From: an uncultured Flavobacteriales bacterium
GTDB lineage: Bacteria; Bacteroidota; Bacteroidia; Palsa-965
NCBI GenBank assembly: GCA_903873905.1
Contig: CAIQQJ010000066.1
Coordinates: 1-40,486, forward strand
Length of the DNA: 40,486 nucleotides
Direction: 5' to 3'
Positions 25,573 to 34,110 of the stretch are shown piece by piece. Made by a program: the position numbers and the translations under genes. The first letter of the stretch is position 1. Every line of letters starts with the position of its first letter. Under the pieces are notes generated by a model. That model did no database searches and was not told the origin of the DNA. It saw only the letters and a list, made by a program, of their open reading frames with translations.

Positions 25573-26445
25573 ATGTTACTCCTCTCCCCCACTCATTGGA
25601 AAGATTACGAACTGCTCGATTCCGGCAATTTCGAAAAGCTCGAGCGCTTCGGGCAGTACATTACTATTCGTCCCGAGCCACAGGCGGTTTGGGATAAAAC
25701 CATTACTGAAGACGAGTGGATGAAAATGGCGCATGTGAAATTCATTCCGAAAAGTTCCTCGGCTGGAGAATGGAAAAAGTTGAAACCAACTCCTGATCGT
25801 TGGAACATCAATTATGAAATGCAAGGTGGAAAAACATTGACATTTCGTTTGGCATTAACATCATTCAAACACGTTGGAATTTTTCCGGAGCAAGCGGTGA
25901 ATTGGGATTATATTTTTTCTGCCATTGGAGAAATGCAAACGCCTAAACCAAAATTTCTGAATCTCTTCGCATACACAGGTGGCGCATCATTGGCCGCACG
26001 TGCAGCTGGTGCGGATGTCACACACGTGGATTCCATCAAACAAGTGGTGACTTGGGCGAATGATAACATGTCACTTTCGAATTTGGACAATATTCGTTGG
26101 TTGGTGGAAGACGCTTTGAAATTTGTAAAGCGCGAACAACGTCGTGGAAATAAATACAACGGAATTATTTTGGATCCGCCTGCTTATGGTCATGGACCGA
26201 ATGGAGAAAAGTGGAAGTTGGAAGAAAACATCAATGAGATGGTAAAGGGTGTGGTGGAGTTGTTGGATGAAAAAGAACATTTCCTAATTCTCAACGCCTA
26301 CTCACTTGGTTTTTCCGCAATGATCTTGGAAAATCTTTTTCCAAAAATGAAAAACACAAAATTGGAAACTGGAGAATTATTCCTGAAAGCAAAATTCGGA
26401 AGCACTTTGCCACTGGGGGTTTTCGGAAGACTAAGAAATTTCTAA
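25573..26445 (+). CDS. Class I SAM-dependent methyltransferase (RlmI/COG1092-like)
   Basis: A 290-residue Rossmann-fold methyltransferase, likely acting on rRNA by family. The SAM-binding motif FLNLFAYTGGASLAARAAGAD begins near residue 128 and is followed by THVDSIKQVVTWANDN. The catalytic-type motif IILDPPAYGHGPNGEKW lies at about 197. This is the pattern of the RlmI/RlmK group of 23S rRNA cytosine or guanine methyltransferases, but the N-terminal PUA domain of RlmI is absent and replaced by a roughly 120-residue segment. The exact base is not predictable. It is divergent from gltX, with a -7 box four bases before the start. Confidence 0.85.
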   Translation: MLLLSPTHWKDYELLDSGNFEKLERFGQYITIRPEPQAVWDKTITEDEWMKMAHVKFIPKSSSAGEWKKLKPTPDRWNINYEMQGGKTLTFRLALTSFKHVGIFPEQAVNWDYIFSAIGEMQTPKPKFLNLFAYTGGASLAARAAGADVTHVDSIKQVVTWANDNMSLSNLDNIRWLVEDALKFVKREQRRGNKYNGIILDPPAYGHGPNGEKWKLEENINEMVKGVVELLDEKEHFLILNAYSLGFSAMILENLFPKMKNTKLETGELFLKAKFGSTLPLGVFGRLRNF

Positions 26446-26565
26446 AATAATGCTTTGATTTGACGCACAAGCGCAGCGCACCAAGAGCGTTTTCATTAGC
26501 ATATCAGCACATCAATTCATTAGCACATCCCATCGGTAATTTGTAATCCGATAATCTGTAATCCA

Positions 26566-26739
26566 TCACGCCCCTCTCCTATTCTTCTTTTTCATCCGCT
26601 TATTCTTCTTCATTCCAAAACTCTCTTTTCCACTAATGAGTTTCCCATTTTCCTTCGCCATCTTTTTGCACGCCGAATGACAGCCATCACCCAACAGAGA
26701 AAGAGAAAATACACCAGCAAGAATTAGTAATCGACGCAT
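26566..26739 (-). CDS. Small basic lipoprotein-like protein
   Basis: A 57-residue reading frame from ATG 26739. It begins MRRLLILAGVFSLSLLGDGC, which resembles a signal peptide with a lipobox-like Cys at residue 20, and ends in a dense Lys/Arg tail (MKKNKRMKKKNRRGA). An in-frame upstream extension to 26886 runs through GGGGR repeat DNA and is unlikely to be coding. The composition echoes the larger lipoprotein with basic tail at 17031-17480. It is isolated within repeat-rich DNA, so it could be spurious, but the signal-like N-terminus argues for a real gene. No family recognised. Confidence 0.5.
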   Translation of the reverse strand: MRRLLILAGVFSLSLLGDGCHSACKKMAKENGKLISGKESFGMKKNKRMKKKNRRGA

Positions 26740-26784
26740 AATTTCAAACGAGATTTTTGAAGAATTAGTATTGCAAATTAATAA

Positions 26785-26855
26785 AAAAGGGACGAGAGAC
26801 GTTGCGGAAAACTTTTTTCGTCCCCCGCCCCCTTTTCGTCCCCCGCCCCACCATA
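26785..26855. repeat. GGGACGA-type interspersed repeat
   Basis: AAAAAAGGGACGAGAGACG is followed by TTTTTTCGTCCCCCGCCCCC and a second CGTCCCCCGCCCC. The outer GGGACGA/TCGTCCC units face each other. The same GGGAC(n)AGGGAC composition occurs inside the rnr tail (5350-5420), so this is an interspersed family. Confidence 0.5.
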
Positions 26856-26980
26856 GGTAATGGGCAATCCAGTAATTTGTAATCAATGCGCGTGTGGATT
26901 GTGGGTGGATGAAGCATCTTTTAACAAACTAATCACACAAACGAAGTAACCATTGCATGGTGATTCCGTTATTAATAAAC

Positions 26981-26988
26981 TAAATTTG
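26981..26988 (+). promoter_or_regulatory. Candidate -7 box for the DUF4175 operon
   Basis: TAAATTTG (TAnnTTTG) lies 13 bases before the DUF4175 start at 27002. It would drive the DUF4175, ATPase and ybeY run. Confidence 0.5.
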
Positions 26989-27001
26989 TGTAATTCACAC
27001 A

Positions 27002-30000
27002 ATGGAAAACAGAGGCAGTTACGAAATTCTTATTGGCAAGCTCGATGAGTTTATCAGGAAGTATTACAAAAACGAACTTATTCGTGGTTTGTTGTATGCT
27101 GTAGGAATTCTTGTAAGCGGATTTTTGGTAATGACAGTGTTGGAATATTTTGCGCATTTCGACACGTTTGTTCGAACCATTTTATTCTGGAGTTTTATTC
27201 TTGCAGCCTTAGGGGTTCTTACGCAATTTGTCTTCTTTCCTATTTTCAAACTCAATCGAATCGGGAAAATAATTTCGCATGATGAAGCGGCAAACATTAT
27301 CGGCAAACATTTTACAAATGTTCAGGATAAACTGCTCAATGTGCTTCAATTGCGCCGTACCGAAGAAACATCTTCAATTGACGGAGGAACAAGTCCGGAA
27401 TTAATTCACGCAAGCGTTGATCAGAAAATTCGCGAACTCAAACCCGTTCCGTTTACTTCAGCAATCGATTTTCGTCAGAATAGAAAATATGTGAAATATG
27501 CGCTTATACCATTGCTCGTAATTATTGCAATTATTTTTACCAATGCAGGAATCATTACCGACAGCACAAATCGCCTTGTACACCATAGTGATTTTTTCGA
27601 AAATGACGCGCCGTTTAAATTTGAAATCCAGAACAAGAACCTTAAGGCAGTAGAGAATCAGGATTTTACGTTGGAAGTAAAATTGACTGGGAAAGAAATT
27701 CCCGAAAGCGTTTTTATTCTTGTCGATGGAAACGAATACAAATTGAATCGCGAGAACACGATTAATTTCAATTATGTTTTCCGAAATATTCAGAAATCAA
27801 AATCATTTCGTTTTTCGGCCGACGGCTTTTCCTCGAAAGAATATGATCTGGATGTTTTACCCAATCCAATCGTTCTGAATTTCAATGTTGATTTGCATTA
27901 TCCGAAATACACAGGGAAAAAGGACGAATCATTGAAAAATACCGGTGACTTAGTTGTGCCATGTGGAACAACCATATCTTGGAATTTCAACACACGCGCA
28001 ACAAAGAATTTCCTTTTTGCCTTCAGCGACACCTCGTTCTCGCTCAAACCAACGGGTGATAATGCATTTTCATTCTCTCACCGCTTTCTAGATTCAAAAA
28101 ATTATTCCTTGCACACGGCGAACGAATTTTTGAAAAGCAAGGATTCAATTCGATATTCCATTAACGTCATTCCCGATTTGTATCCTTCTATTGCCATTGA
28201 CGAAAAGAAAGATTCCGCTTCACGATTGAAGATATATTTTAATGGCGAAGTGAAAGACGACTATGGATTTACGGGGCTTGCTTTTGTTTATCACACACTG
28301 AATAAAAAAGATTCTACTGGAAAAGACATTGCGGACAAAACAATGACCCTGAAAATCCCAGTGAGTTCTGCTATTCAGCGCGATCAATTTTATTATTACT
28401 GGGATCTTTCAAAACTTGGCGTTACCGCTGGCGATGAAATTGAATATTATTTTGAAGTTTGGGATAACGATGGAGTTCACGGAGCAAAATCAACGCGATC
28501 ACAAAAAATGATTTATCACGCCCCCACTGAACAAGAATTGAAAGATCAGAATGAGGCAAACAACAAAAAGACAGAAGAAGATTTAGAAGCTAGCCTTTCC
28601 GAATCGCAAGCTTTGCAAAAAGACATTGACGATATGTATAAAAAGCTGATGGAGAAAAAAACACTCAGCTGGGAAGACAAGAAAAAAATCGAGGATCTGA
28701 AAAATCGTCAGAAAGACCTGCAGCAAAAAATTGACAATATCAAACAGAAGCAATCACAGAGCGCACAACAAAAAAATGAATTTTCACCACAAGATCCAGA
28801 ATCGGCCGCAAAACAGGAAGAGATTCAAAAATTATTTGATCAGCTCCTTACTGATGACATGAAAAAAATGATCGCGCAGCTGGAACAACTTTTGCAAAAT
28901 GCCGACAAGGACAAAACGCAAAAAGCGCTCGATCAAATGAAGCAAGAGAATAAGGATGCGCAGAAAGATCTCGATCGAACATTGAATCTTTTCCGCGACA
29001 TGCAAGTGCAACAAAAATTGGATGACGCTATTAAGAATCTTGACGCAATGCAAAAGCAACAAGATTCTCTTTCAAAACAATCAGCACAGAAAAATATTTC
29101 CAAAGAAGACCAGAAGGAAAATAAGAATGCACAAGACAGTTTGAATAAAAAGTTTGATCAATTCCGAAAAGACATGGATGCGCTTCAGGAAGAAAATCAA
29201 AAACTCGAAACACCGCATGATATTCCAAACACCGACTTAAAGGAAATGGAAGTTCAACAACAACAACGCGAGGGTTCACAGAATCAAAATGAAGGCTCTC
29301 CGAAAAAAGCGTCTGACTCTCAAAAGAAAGCTTCCGATAAAATGAATGAGCTTTCCGCAGAACTTCAGGCAGCTGAGAAAAAAATGAATGAAGAAGAAAA
29401 TACGGAAGACATGCAAGCGATTCGTCAATTGCTAAGCAACCTTATTCAACTTTCTTTTGATCAAGAAACATTAATGGGAAAAGTAAAAACGACCAGCGTT
29501 AATGATCCCCAATACACAACACTTGCCCGTGAACAGAAAAAGTTGCGCGACGATTCGAAAATGATTGAAGATAGTTTGCTCGCACTTAGCAAACGCAACC
29601 CCAAAATTTCTCCGCTTGTCAACAAAGAAATCACGAACATAAACATGAATATGGATCGTGCGCAGCAATCGCTTGGCGATAGAAATACGGCCGAAGCACA
29701 AAACCGTGAACAACAAGCAATGACTTCCATTAATAACCTTGCGCTAATGTTGAATGAATCCTTGGAACAAATGATGGCCGAGGCAAATGCGCAAAGTAAA
29801 GCGCAATGTTCGGGCGGAACTTGTAAGAAACCAGGTAACGGAAAGAAGAATAAACCAGGAATGTCAAGTCTTCGCTCGATGCAACAAGGATTGAATCAAC
29901 AAATGAAAGCAATGCAACAAAGTGGAAAGCCTGGCAGCGCAGAACAGTTAGCGAAAATGGCAGCTCAGCAAGCCTACATTCGTCAAATGCTTCAGGAGTC

Positions 30001-30361
30001 CATGAAACCTGGAAAAGATGGTGAAGGTGGTCCTGATCCGGGTGGACAAACCCAAGCAAAAATGGAAGAAACTGAAACTGATCTTGTGAACAAGCAAATT
30101 ACCGCCGAGACAATTCAGCGTCAGCAAGATATTTTGGATAAAATGTTGGAGTACGAAAAGGCTGAGAAACAGAAGGAAATGGACGAACAGCGCCAATCAA
30201 ACGAAGCAAAAAATCAACAAGAGAGTAACCCTGCAGGCTTTTCTGAGTATAACAGACAGAAACAGAAAGAAGCCGAGCTTCTTAAAACCGTTCCGCCGGC
30301 TCTTTCGCCTTATTACAAGAATAAGGTAAATTCTTATTTTGATGGTGTAGAACAAAAGTGA
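27002..30361 (+). CDS. DUF4175-family membrane-anchored coiled-coil protein
   Basis: A 1119-residue protein typical of Bacteroidota. Two membrane segments lie at about 24-48 (LLYAVGILVSGFLVMTVLEYF) and 58-80, and a third at about 162-181 (YALIPLLVIIAIIFTNAGII). A beta-rich region with Ig-like character spans about 190-510. From about 520 the protein is almost wholly Gln/Lys/Glu/Asp-rich coiled coil (KKIEDLKNRQKDLQQKIDNIKQKQ-type heptads), with a Gln/Met-rich stretch near 960-1010. The function is unknown; an envelope-spanning or scaffolding role is an inference. It leads a run with the ATPase gene 12 bases downstream. Confidence 0.85.
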   Translation: MENRGSYEILIGKLDEFIRKYYKNELIRGLLYAVGILVSGFLVMTVLEYFAHFDTFVRTILFWSFILAALGVLTQFVFFPIFKLNRIGKIISHDEAANIIGKHFTNVQDKLLNVLQLRRTEETSSIDGGTSPELIHASVDQKIRELKPVPFTSAIDFRQNRKYVKYALIPLLVIIAIIFTNAGIITDSTNRLVHHSDFFENDAPFKFEIQNKNLKAVENQDFTLEVKLTGKEIPESVFILVDGNEYKLNRENTINFNYVFRNIQKSKSFRFSADGFSSKEYDLDVLPNPIVLNFNVDLHYPKYTGKKDESLKNTGDLVVPCGTTISWNFNTRATKNFLFAFSDTSFSLKPTGDNAFSFSHRFLDSKNYSLHTANEFLKSKDSIRYSINVIPDLYPSIAIDEKKDSASRLKIYFNGEVKDDYGFTGLAFVYHTLNKKDSTGKDIADKTMTLKIPVSSAIQRDQFYYYWDLSKLGVTAGDEIEYYFEVWDNDGVHGAKSTRSQKMIYHAPTEQELKDQNEANNKKTEEDLEASLSESQALQKDIDDMYKKLMEKKTLSWEDKKKIEDLKNRQKDLQQKIDNIKQKQSQSAQQKNEFSPQDPESAAKQEEIQKLFDQLLTDDMKKMIAQLEQLLQNADKDKTQKALDQMKQENKDAQKDLDRTLNLFRDMQVQQKLDDAIKNLDAMQKQQDSLSKQSAQKNISKEDQKENKNAQDSLNKKFDQFRKDMDALQEENQKLETPHDIPNTDLKEMEVQQQQREGSQNQNEGSPKKASDSQKKASDKMNELSAELQAAEKKMNEEENTEDMQAIRQLLSNLIQLSFDQETLMGKVKTTSVNDPQYTTLAREQKKLRDDSKMIEDSLLALSKRNPKISPLVNKEITNINMNMDRAQQSLGDRNTAEAQNREQQAMTSINNLALMLNESLEQMMAEANAQSKAQCSGGTCKKPGNGKKNKPGMSSLRSMQQGLNQQMKAMQQSGKPGSAEQLAKMAAQQAYIRQMLQESMKPGKDGEGGPDPGGQTQAKMEETETDLVNKQITAETIQRQQDILDKMLEYEKAEKQKEMDEQRQSNEAKNQQESNPAGFSEYNRQKQKEAELLKTVPPALSPYYKNKVNSYFDGVEQK

Positions 30362-30373
30362 TTCGACTGAAAA

Positions 30374-30802
30374 ATGACCCATGCACAAGAAATGATAAGG
30401 GAGCAAAAAATATCGTTCCCGTCCGTTGCAGACAACATTGGATTAGTTGAGAAACTAATCAATGAAATTTGCTTAGCCTATGGAATTTCCGAAGATTATT
30501 ATGGAAATATCCTTGTGGCCGTAACCGAAGCTGTTAACAACGCGATTCAACACGGAAATAAATTAGACCCTGGAAAGAAGGTGGTTCTTGCCTTTCATGC
30601 AGGAGACAAATCGCTTTCTTTTGAAGTGAGCGATCAGGGAAAAGGATTTGATTTCAAAAACCTGCCCGATCCCACCAATCCCGAAAACCTTGAAAAGCCA
30701 AATGGCCGAGGCGTTTTTTTAATGCGTCACCTTGCCGACCATGTTGAATTTTCCGATAGTGGACGCTCTGTCCAACTTAATTTTCAGATCCTAAATAATT
30801 AA
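30374..30802 (+). CDS. RsbW-like ATP-binding protein (GHKL anti-sigma/serine kinase fold)
   Basis: A 142-residue single-domain GHKL ATPase of the anti-sigma-factor/Ser-kinase type. The N box is VTEAVNNAIQHGN, the G1 box is VSDQGKGFDF and the G2 box is NGRGVFLMRHLAD; all are intact, so ATP binding is expected. Family members bind a sigma factor or phosphorylate a STAS antagonist, but no STAS or sigma gene lies nearby, so partners are unknown. It sits 12 bases after the DUF4175 gene, and its stop shares a base with the ybeY start (TAATG). Confidence 0.9.
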   Translation: MTHAQEMIREQKISFPSVADNIGLVEKLINEICLAYGISEDYYGNILVAVTEAVNNAIQHGNKLDPGKKVVLAFHAGDKSLSFEVSDQGKGFDFKNLPDPTNPENLEKPNGRGVFLMRHLADHVEFSDSGRSVQLNFQILNN

Positions 30803-31248
30803 TGACTAAGGCGAATTCAGATATCCTGTTTTTCACAGGCGACATTCGTTATACACTTCGAAATAAAGCCGCGATAAACACCTGGCTTCAATCGGTTTGT
30901 AAAAAGCATAAAAAGAAAATTGCTTCTTTGAACTATGTTTTTGTTAGCGATGATTATTTGCTAGATATTAATAAGCGATTTCTGCGACACAATTTCCTAA
31001 CCGACATTATCAGTTTTGATTATTCAGCTGACAAGAAAGCGAAGAATGGCGTGATTGGAGAAATTTATATTAGCATTGCTCGAGTCAATGAAAATGCTAC
31101 AAAATTCAAAACCACAAAAACGGATGAGCTTCATCGCGTAATGGCACACGGATTGCTGCACCTTTGTGGCTATGGTGACAAAACGCCTCGTGAAATAAAA
31201 AGGATGCGCGCCGAAGAAGAAAACGCACTAGATTTACGTGATTTTTAA
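30802..31248 (+). CDS. ybeY: Endoribonuclease YbeY (rRNA maturation)
   Basis: A 148-residue metal-dependent endoribonuclease needed for 16S rRNA 3'-end maturation and ribosome quality control. LRHNFLTDIISFDYS and GVIGEIYISI are family segments. The metal motif is MAHGLLHLCGYGDKT, where the usual third ligand of HGxxHLxGYDH is replaced by GYGD, leaving an acidic side chain. From memory, related Bacteroidota proteins also lack that His, so this looks lineage-typical rather than damaged. The start overlaps the preceding stop by one base, so translation is probably coupled. Confidence 0.95.
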   Translation: MTKANSDILFFTGDIRYTLRNKAAINTWLQSVCKKHKKKIASLNYVFVSDDYLLDINKRFLRHNFLTDIISFDYSADKKAKNGVIGEIYISIARVNENATKFKTTKTDELHRVMAHGLLHLCGYGDKTPREIKRMRAEEENALDLRDF

Positions 31249-31258
31249 ACACTTTATC

Positions 31259-31720
31259 ATGAAAATAGTTTTTACTGCTGCATTATTATTTATTGGTTTT
31301 ACAATGTTTGGCCAATCAACTCAAACAAAGAACACCACTCAAAACTCTACCGTAAGCACCACTGGTTCTTCAACAACCAATCCTAAGGCTAATTCGCTTT
31401 GTAAGACATGGTACTTATCACAAACTGAAAATTTCGGTGACGTACACAAACCAACAGACCAACAAAAAGGAGACTTGCTTTTATTGATGGATGGCGGCAG
31501 ATATCGTATAATCATGAATGGTGTTGCTGAGGGAGGCACATGGTCCTTAAGCAAGGACAATCTTTGGATTTCTTTTACATCTGATTCCTCTGTGGTGAAA
31601 AAATTCAAGATTATTGAGTCTACTGATAAAGGACTAAAGGTGGATTATAGAGATGCTGACGAGGTTCATAATATCCTTTATTATTCAATTGATGCCCCTA
31701 CTCAGACTAAGGTGAAGTAG
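31259..31720 (+). CDS. Exported lipocalin-like small protein of unknown function
   Basis: A 153-residue protein read from ATG 31259, which follows the ybeY stop by ten bases; a GTG overlapping ybeY (31238) is less likely. The signal peptide is MKIVFTAALLFIGFTMFGQ, followed by a Thr/Ser/Asn-rich linker. The domain from about 47 on (LCKTWYLSQTENFG, LLLMDGGRYRIIMNGVAEGGTWSLSKDNLWISF) has the W-x-L and G-x-W pattern of small lipocalin-like beta barrels found in Bacteroidota exported proteins. The ligand is unknown. A strong terminator follows, ending the operon. Confidence 0.75.
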   Translation: MKIVFTAALLFIGFTMFGQSTQTKNTTQNSTVSTTGSSTTNPKANSLCKTWYLSQTENFGDVHKPTDQQKGDLLLLMDGGRYRIIMNGVAEGGTWSLSKDNLWISFTSDSSVVKKFKIIESTDKGLKVDYRDADEVHNILYYSIDAPTQTKVK

Positions 31721-31739
31721 ACAATATTTTTTTAATACC

Positions 31740-31773
31740 GCCGCATCAATTATTTGATGCGGCTTTTCTTTTT
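31740..31773 (+). terminator. Intrinsic terminator after the DUF4175-ybeY operon
   Basis: The arms GCCGCATCAA (31740-31749) and TTGATGCGGC (31754-31763) pair perfectly around TTAT and are followed by TTTTCTTTTT. Confidence 0.9.
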
Positions 31774-31803
31774 GTTTCTGCGGCTTCTGCGTATTGTGTG
31801 ACT

Positions 31804-31811
31804 TACCTTTG
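31804..31811 (+). promoter_or_regulatory. Candidate -7 box for mnmG
   Basis: TACCTTTG (TAnnTTTG) lies 20 bases before the mnmG start and just after the preceding terminator, so mnmG appears to have its own promoter. Confidence 0.5.
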
Positions 31812-31831
31812 GTCCCTGTTAAAAAACTTAC

Positions 31832-33697
31832 ATGCTTAAAGATTACGATGTTATTGTTGTTGGTGCTGGTCATGCGGGATGTGAAGCAGCAGCAGCAGCA
31901 GCTAATTTAGGATCAAGTGTTTTGCTTGTTACTATGAATATGCAAACCATTGCTCAAATGAGTTGTAATCCCGCTATGGGCGGTGTTGCAAAGGGACAAA
32001 TTGTGAGGGAGATTGATGCGTTAGGTGGTTATTCTGGAATAATTACCGACAAAACGGCGATACAGTTCCGGATGCTGAATAGATCTAAAGGACCTGCTAT
32101 GTGGAGCCCAAGAGTTCAAAGTGACAGGATGCGATTTGCTGAGGAGTGGCGCCTAATGTTGGAGCGAACTCCAAATGTTGACTTCTGGCAGGATATGGTG
32201 TGCGGGTTGATCATTGAGGGTGATAAAGTTTGTGGTGTTGAAACGGCAATGGGAATTAAAATCAAAGGGAAGTCTGTTATCCTTACAAACGGCACTTTTT
32301 TAAATGGTATAATCCATATTGGCGAGAAGCATTTTGGCGGAGGCAGGGCTGGGGAGAGTCCAGCAAAAGGAATTACTGAGCAGTTGGTTGCCATTGGTTT
32401 TAAAAGTGGAAGGATGAAAACGGGAACGCCTCCACGTGTTGATGGTCGTTCTCTTGATTATTCTAAGATGGAAATTCAAGCTGGTGACGAGCAGCCAGAA
32501 AAATTTTCTTATTTGGATTCTAGTCGTGCTTTGGTTAAGCAACGACCTTGTCATATTACTTATACAAATCAGGAGGTCCATGATATTTTAAAAACCGGAT
32601 TTGAGCAATCTCCTATGTTTTCGGGGAGAATACAAGGTTTAGGCCCTAGGTATTGTCCCTCTATTGAAGACAAGATCAATAGGTTTGCGGATAAAACGCG
32701 GCATCAAATATTTGTTGAACCAGAGGGTTGGGAAACTGTTGAGGTATATGTTAATGGATTTTCTACATCATTACCTGAAGAGGTTCAATTGAAAGCGCTT
32801 CGTAAAATAGTTGGTTTTGAGAATGTTAAAATGTTCAGACCTGGATATGCAATTGAATATGATTATTTCCCTCCAACGCAATTGGATTCGACCCTTCAAA
32901 CAAAGCTTCTTAAAAACTTGTTTTTTGCTGGTCAAATTAACGGGACAACGGGATACGAGGAAGCGGCTTGCCAAGGCTTAATGGCAGGTATTAATGCTCA
33001 TTTAACAATCCGGAATTTAGCCCCGTTTATTCTTTCTAGGGCCGAGGCATACATTGGGGTTTTGATTGATGACCTTGTTACCAAAGGAACGGACGAGCCT
33101 TATAGGATGTTTACTTCTCGAGCGGAATATAGAATTCTCCTTCGTCAAGACAACGCTGATTTAAGATTGACCCCCAAGTCCTTTGAGTTGGGATTAGCTT
33201 CAGAGGAGCGTTATAATCGTGTAAAAGAAAAGTTGGCCAATTCCAATTCAATTCAGAATTTCTTCAAGAAGGAAAGTATTTCTCCTGCTGAAATGAATCC
33301 TGTTTTGGACGTTCTGGGCTCGTCCCCTATTTCACAGCTGGTAAAGATGTTTGGTGTTTTGTCACGCCCAGGTGTTTCCATTTTCGATTTTATAGATGTT
33401 AATGCAAAGACAAGAGAATTTCTATCAGTTTTTAATAAGGAAGATATAGAGCAGGCTGAAATTCTGATGAAGTATGAGGGCTATATTCAACGAGAATTCG
33501 AGCTTGCCGAGAAGATTTCTCGACTTGACAATGTGACTCTGGAATCAGACTTTGATTATTATCAATTGACATCACTTTCATTGGAGGCCAGAGAAAAGTT
33601 ATCAAAGATTAAACCATCCACTCTTGGGCAGGCATCCCGCATTAGCGGAATAAACCCATCAGATATTTCTGTTTTAATGATTTATTTGGGCAGGTAA
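31832..33697 (+). CDS. mnmG: tRNA uridine-34 5-carboxymethylaminomethyl modification enzyme MnmG (GidA)
   Basis: A 621-residue FAD-dependent enzyme that, with MnmE, installs the cmnm5 group on wobble uridine 34. The N-terminal dinucleotide fold is VIVVGAGHAGCEAAAAAANLG. Further signatures are MSCNPAMGGVAKGQIVREIDALGG, GTPPRVDGRSLD, the CPSIEDKINRF region with a catalytic Cys, NGTTGYEEAACQGLMAGINA, and TSRAEYRILLRQDNAD. Length is standard. Codon choice seems richer in GAG, AGG and TCT than in neighbours. It is followed by a terminator and then by a non-coding region with parS and DnaA boxes; mnmG neighbours the origin in many bacteria. It reads toward that region. Confidence 0.97.
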   Translation: MLKDYDVIVVGAGHAGCEAAAAAANLGSSVLLVTMNMQTIAQMSCNPAMGGVAKGQIVREIDALGGYSGIITDKTAIQFRMLNRSKGPAMWSPRVQSDRMRFAEEWRLMLERTPNVDFWQDMVCGLIIEGDKVCGVETAMGIKIKGKSVILTNGTFLNGIIHIGEKHFGGGRAGESPAKGITEQLVAIGFKSGRMKTGTPPRVDGRSLDYSKMEIQAGDEQPEKFSYLDSSRALVKQRPCHITYTNQEVHDILKTGFEQSPMFSGRIQGLGPRYCPSIEDKINRFADKTRHQIFVEPEGWETVEVYVNGFSTSLPEEVQLKALRKIVGFENVKMFRPGYAIEYDYFPPTQLDSTLQTKLLKNLFFAGQINGTTGYEEAACQGLMAGINAHLTIRNLAPFILSRAEAYIGVLIDDLVTKGTDEPYRMFTSRAEYRILLRQDNADLRLTPKSFELGLASEERYNRVKEKLANSNSIQNFFKKESISPAEMNPVLDVLGSSPISQLVKMFGVLSRPGVSIFDFIDVNAKTREFLSVFNKEDIEQAEILMKYEGYIQREFELAEKISRLDNVTLESDFDYYQLTSLSLEAREKLSKIKPSTLGQASRISGINPSDISVLMIYLGR

Positions 33698-33719
33698 CCC
33701 CTCTATTGCTTTTCACTTA

Positions 33720-33752
33720 CCCCGTTCCTTTATTGGTTCGGGGTTTCTTTTT
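33720..33752 (+). terminator. Weak intrinsic terminator of mnmG
   Basis: CCCCG (33720-33724) pairs with CGGGG (33739-33743) around a 14-base loop, followed by TTTCTTTTT. The stem is short but GC-only. Confidence 0.6.
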
Positions 33753-33823
33753 GAGATGTATTTTGGCCTTTGCCACGGCCAACCGATAGCAAGGGGTCAA
33801 TTTCAAAACTTTTAAAAAGTTAC

Positions 33824-33837
33824 GTTTCACGTGAAAC
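33824..33837. other. parS site 1
   Basis: GTTTCACGTGAAAC is a perfect 14-bp palindrome and the core of the parS consensus TGTTTCACGTGAAACA; only the outermost base on each side differs. It is the binding site of ParB/Spo0J. Confidence 0.85.
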
Positions 33838-33948
33838 CACCAAACAATAAACCACTAAAAAACATTAGGACGACATTGAAAGTTCCAAATTATTAAAGTA
33901 CCATAAAAACTATATAAAAGCTTTGTATATAACAGATATACAGGTTAA

Positions 33949-33957
33949 TGTGTATAA
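33949..33957 (-). other. DnaA box 1
   Basis: The minus strand reads TTATACACA, an exact match to the TTATnCACA DnaA-box consensus. Surrounding bases (33947-33960) are identical to those of box 2. Confidence 0.6.
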
Positions 33958-33996
33958 ATAAAAACAAGAATATCATGTATTATGATGAACATTGAT

Positions 33997-34012
33997 TGTT
34001 TCACGTGGAACA
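33997..34012. other. parS site 2
   Basis: TGTTTCACGTGGAACA. Its reverse complement TGTTCCACGTGAAACA is a full 16/16 match to the canonical TGTTnCACGTGAAACA parS. It lies 173 bases from site 1. Confidence 0.9.
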
Positions 34013-34032
34013 ACACAAATATGTTAAAAAAA

Positions 34033-34041
34033 TGTGTATAA
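34033..34041 (-). other. DnaA box 2
   Basis: A second exact TTATACACA on the minus strand, 84 bases from box 1 in the same orientation. Confidence 0.6.
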
Positions 34042-34110
34042 ATATCGCTTTTGATTTTCACAAAAGCACTGCAAATCAGTATATTTAAACATTATTAAAA
34101 TAAAAAAGCG

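Larger units (their letters stand above)
26536..26884. repeat. GTAATTTGTAATC direct repeats flanking a small gene
   Basis: An identical 13-mer lies at 26536-26548 and 26872-26884, on either side of the small basic lipoprotein gene. Nearby are degenerate units (GATAATCTGTAATCC, ATTAGCACATC twice near 26520) and a GGGGGACGAAA-type repeat at about 26785-26852. The whole stretch looks like accumulated intergenic repeats; no transposase is present. Confidence 0.55.
33698..34110. other. Candidate origin/centromere region (parS plus DnaA boxes)
   Basis: This 413-base non-coding, very AT-rich stretch follows mnmG. It holds one terminator, two parS sites (33824-33837 and 33997-34012) and two exact DnaA boxes TTATACACA on the minus strand (33949-33957 and 34033-34041). 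The boxes sit in identical 14-base contexts (AATGTGTATAAATA) 84 bases apart, which is eight helical turns. ParB sites cluster near the origin in most bacteria. I infer an origin-proximal centromere and possibly oriC itself; parA, parB and dnaA are not in the window. Confidence 0.6.

Noticed and set aside
26740-26886. N-terminal extension of the small basic lipoprotein candidate
   Set aside because: It translates the GGGGACG repeat into Gly/Arg/Lys filler and would bury the signal-like segment inside the protein.
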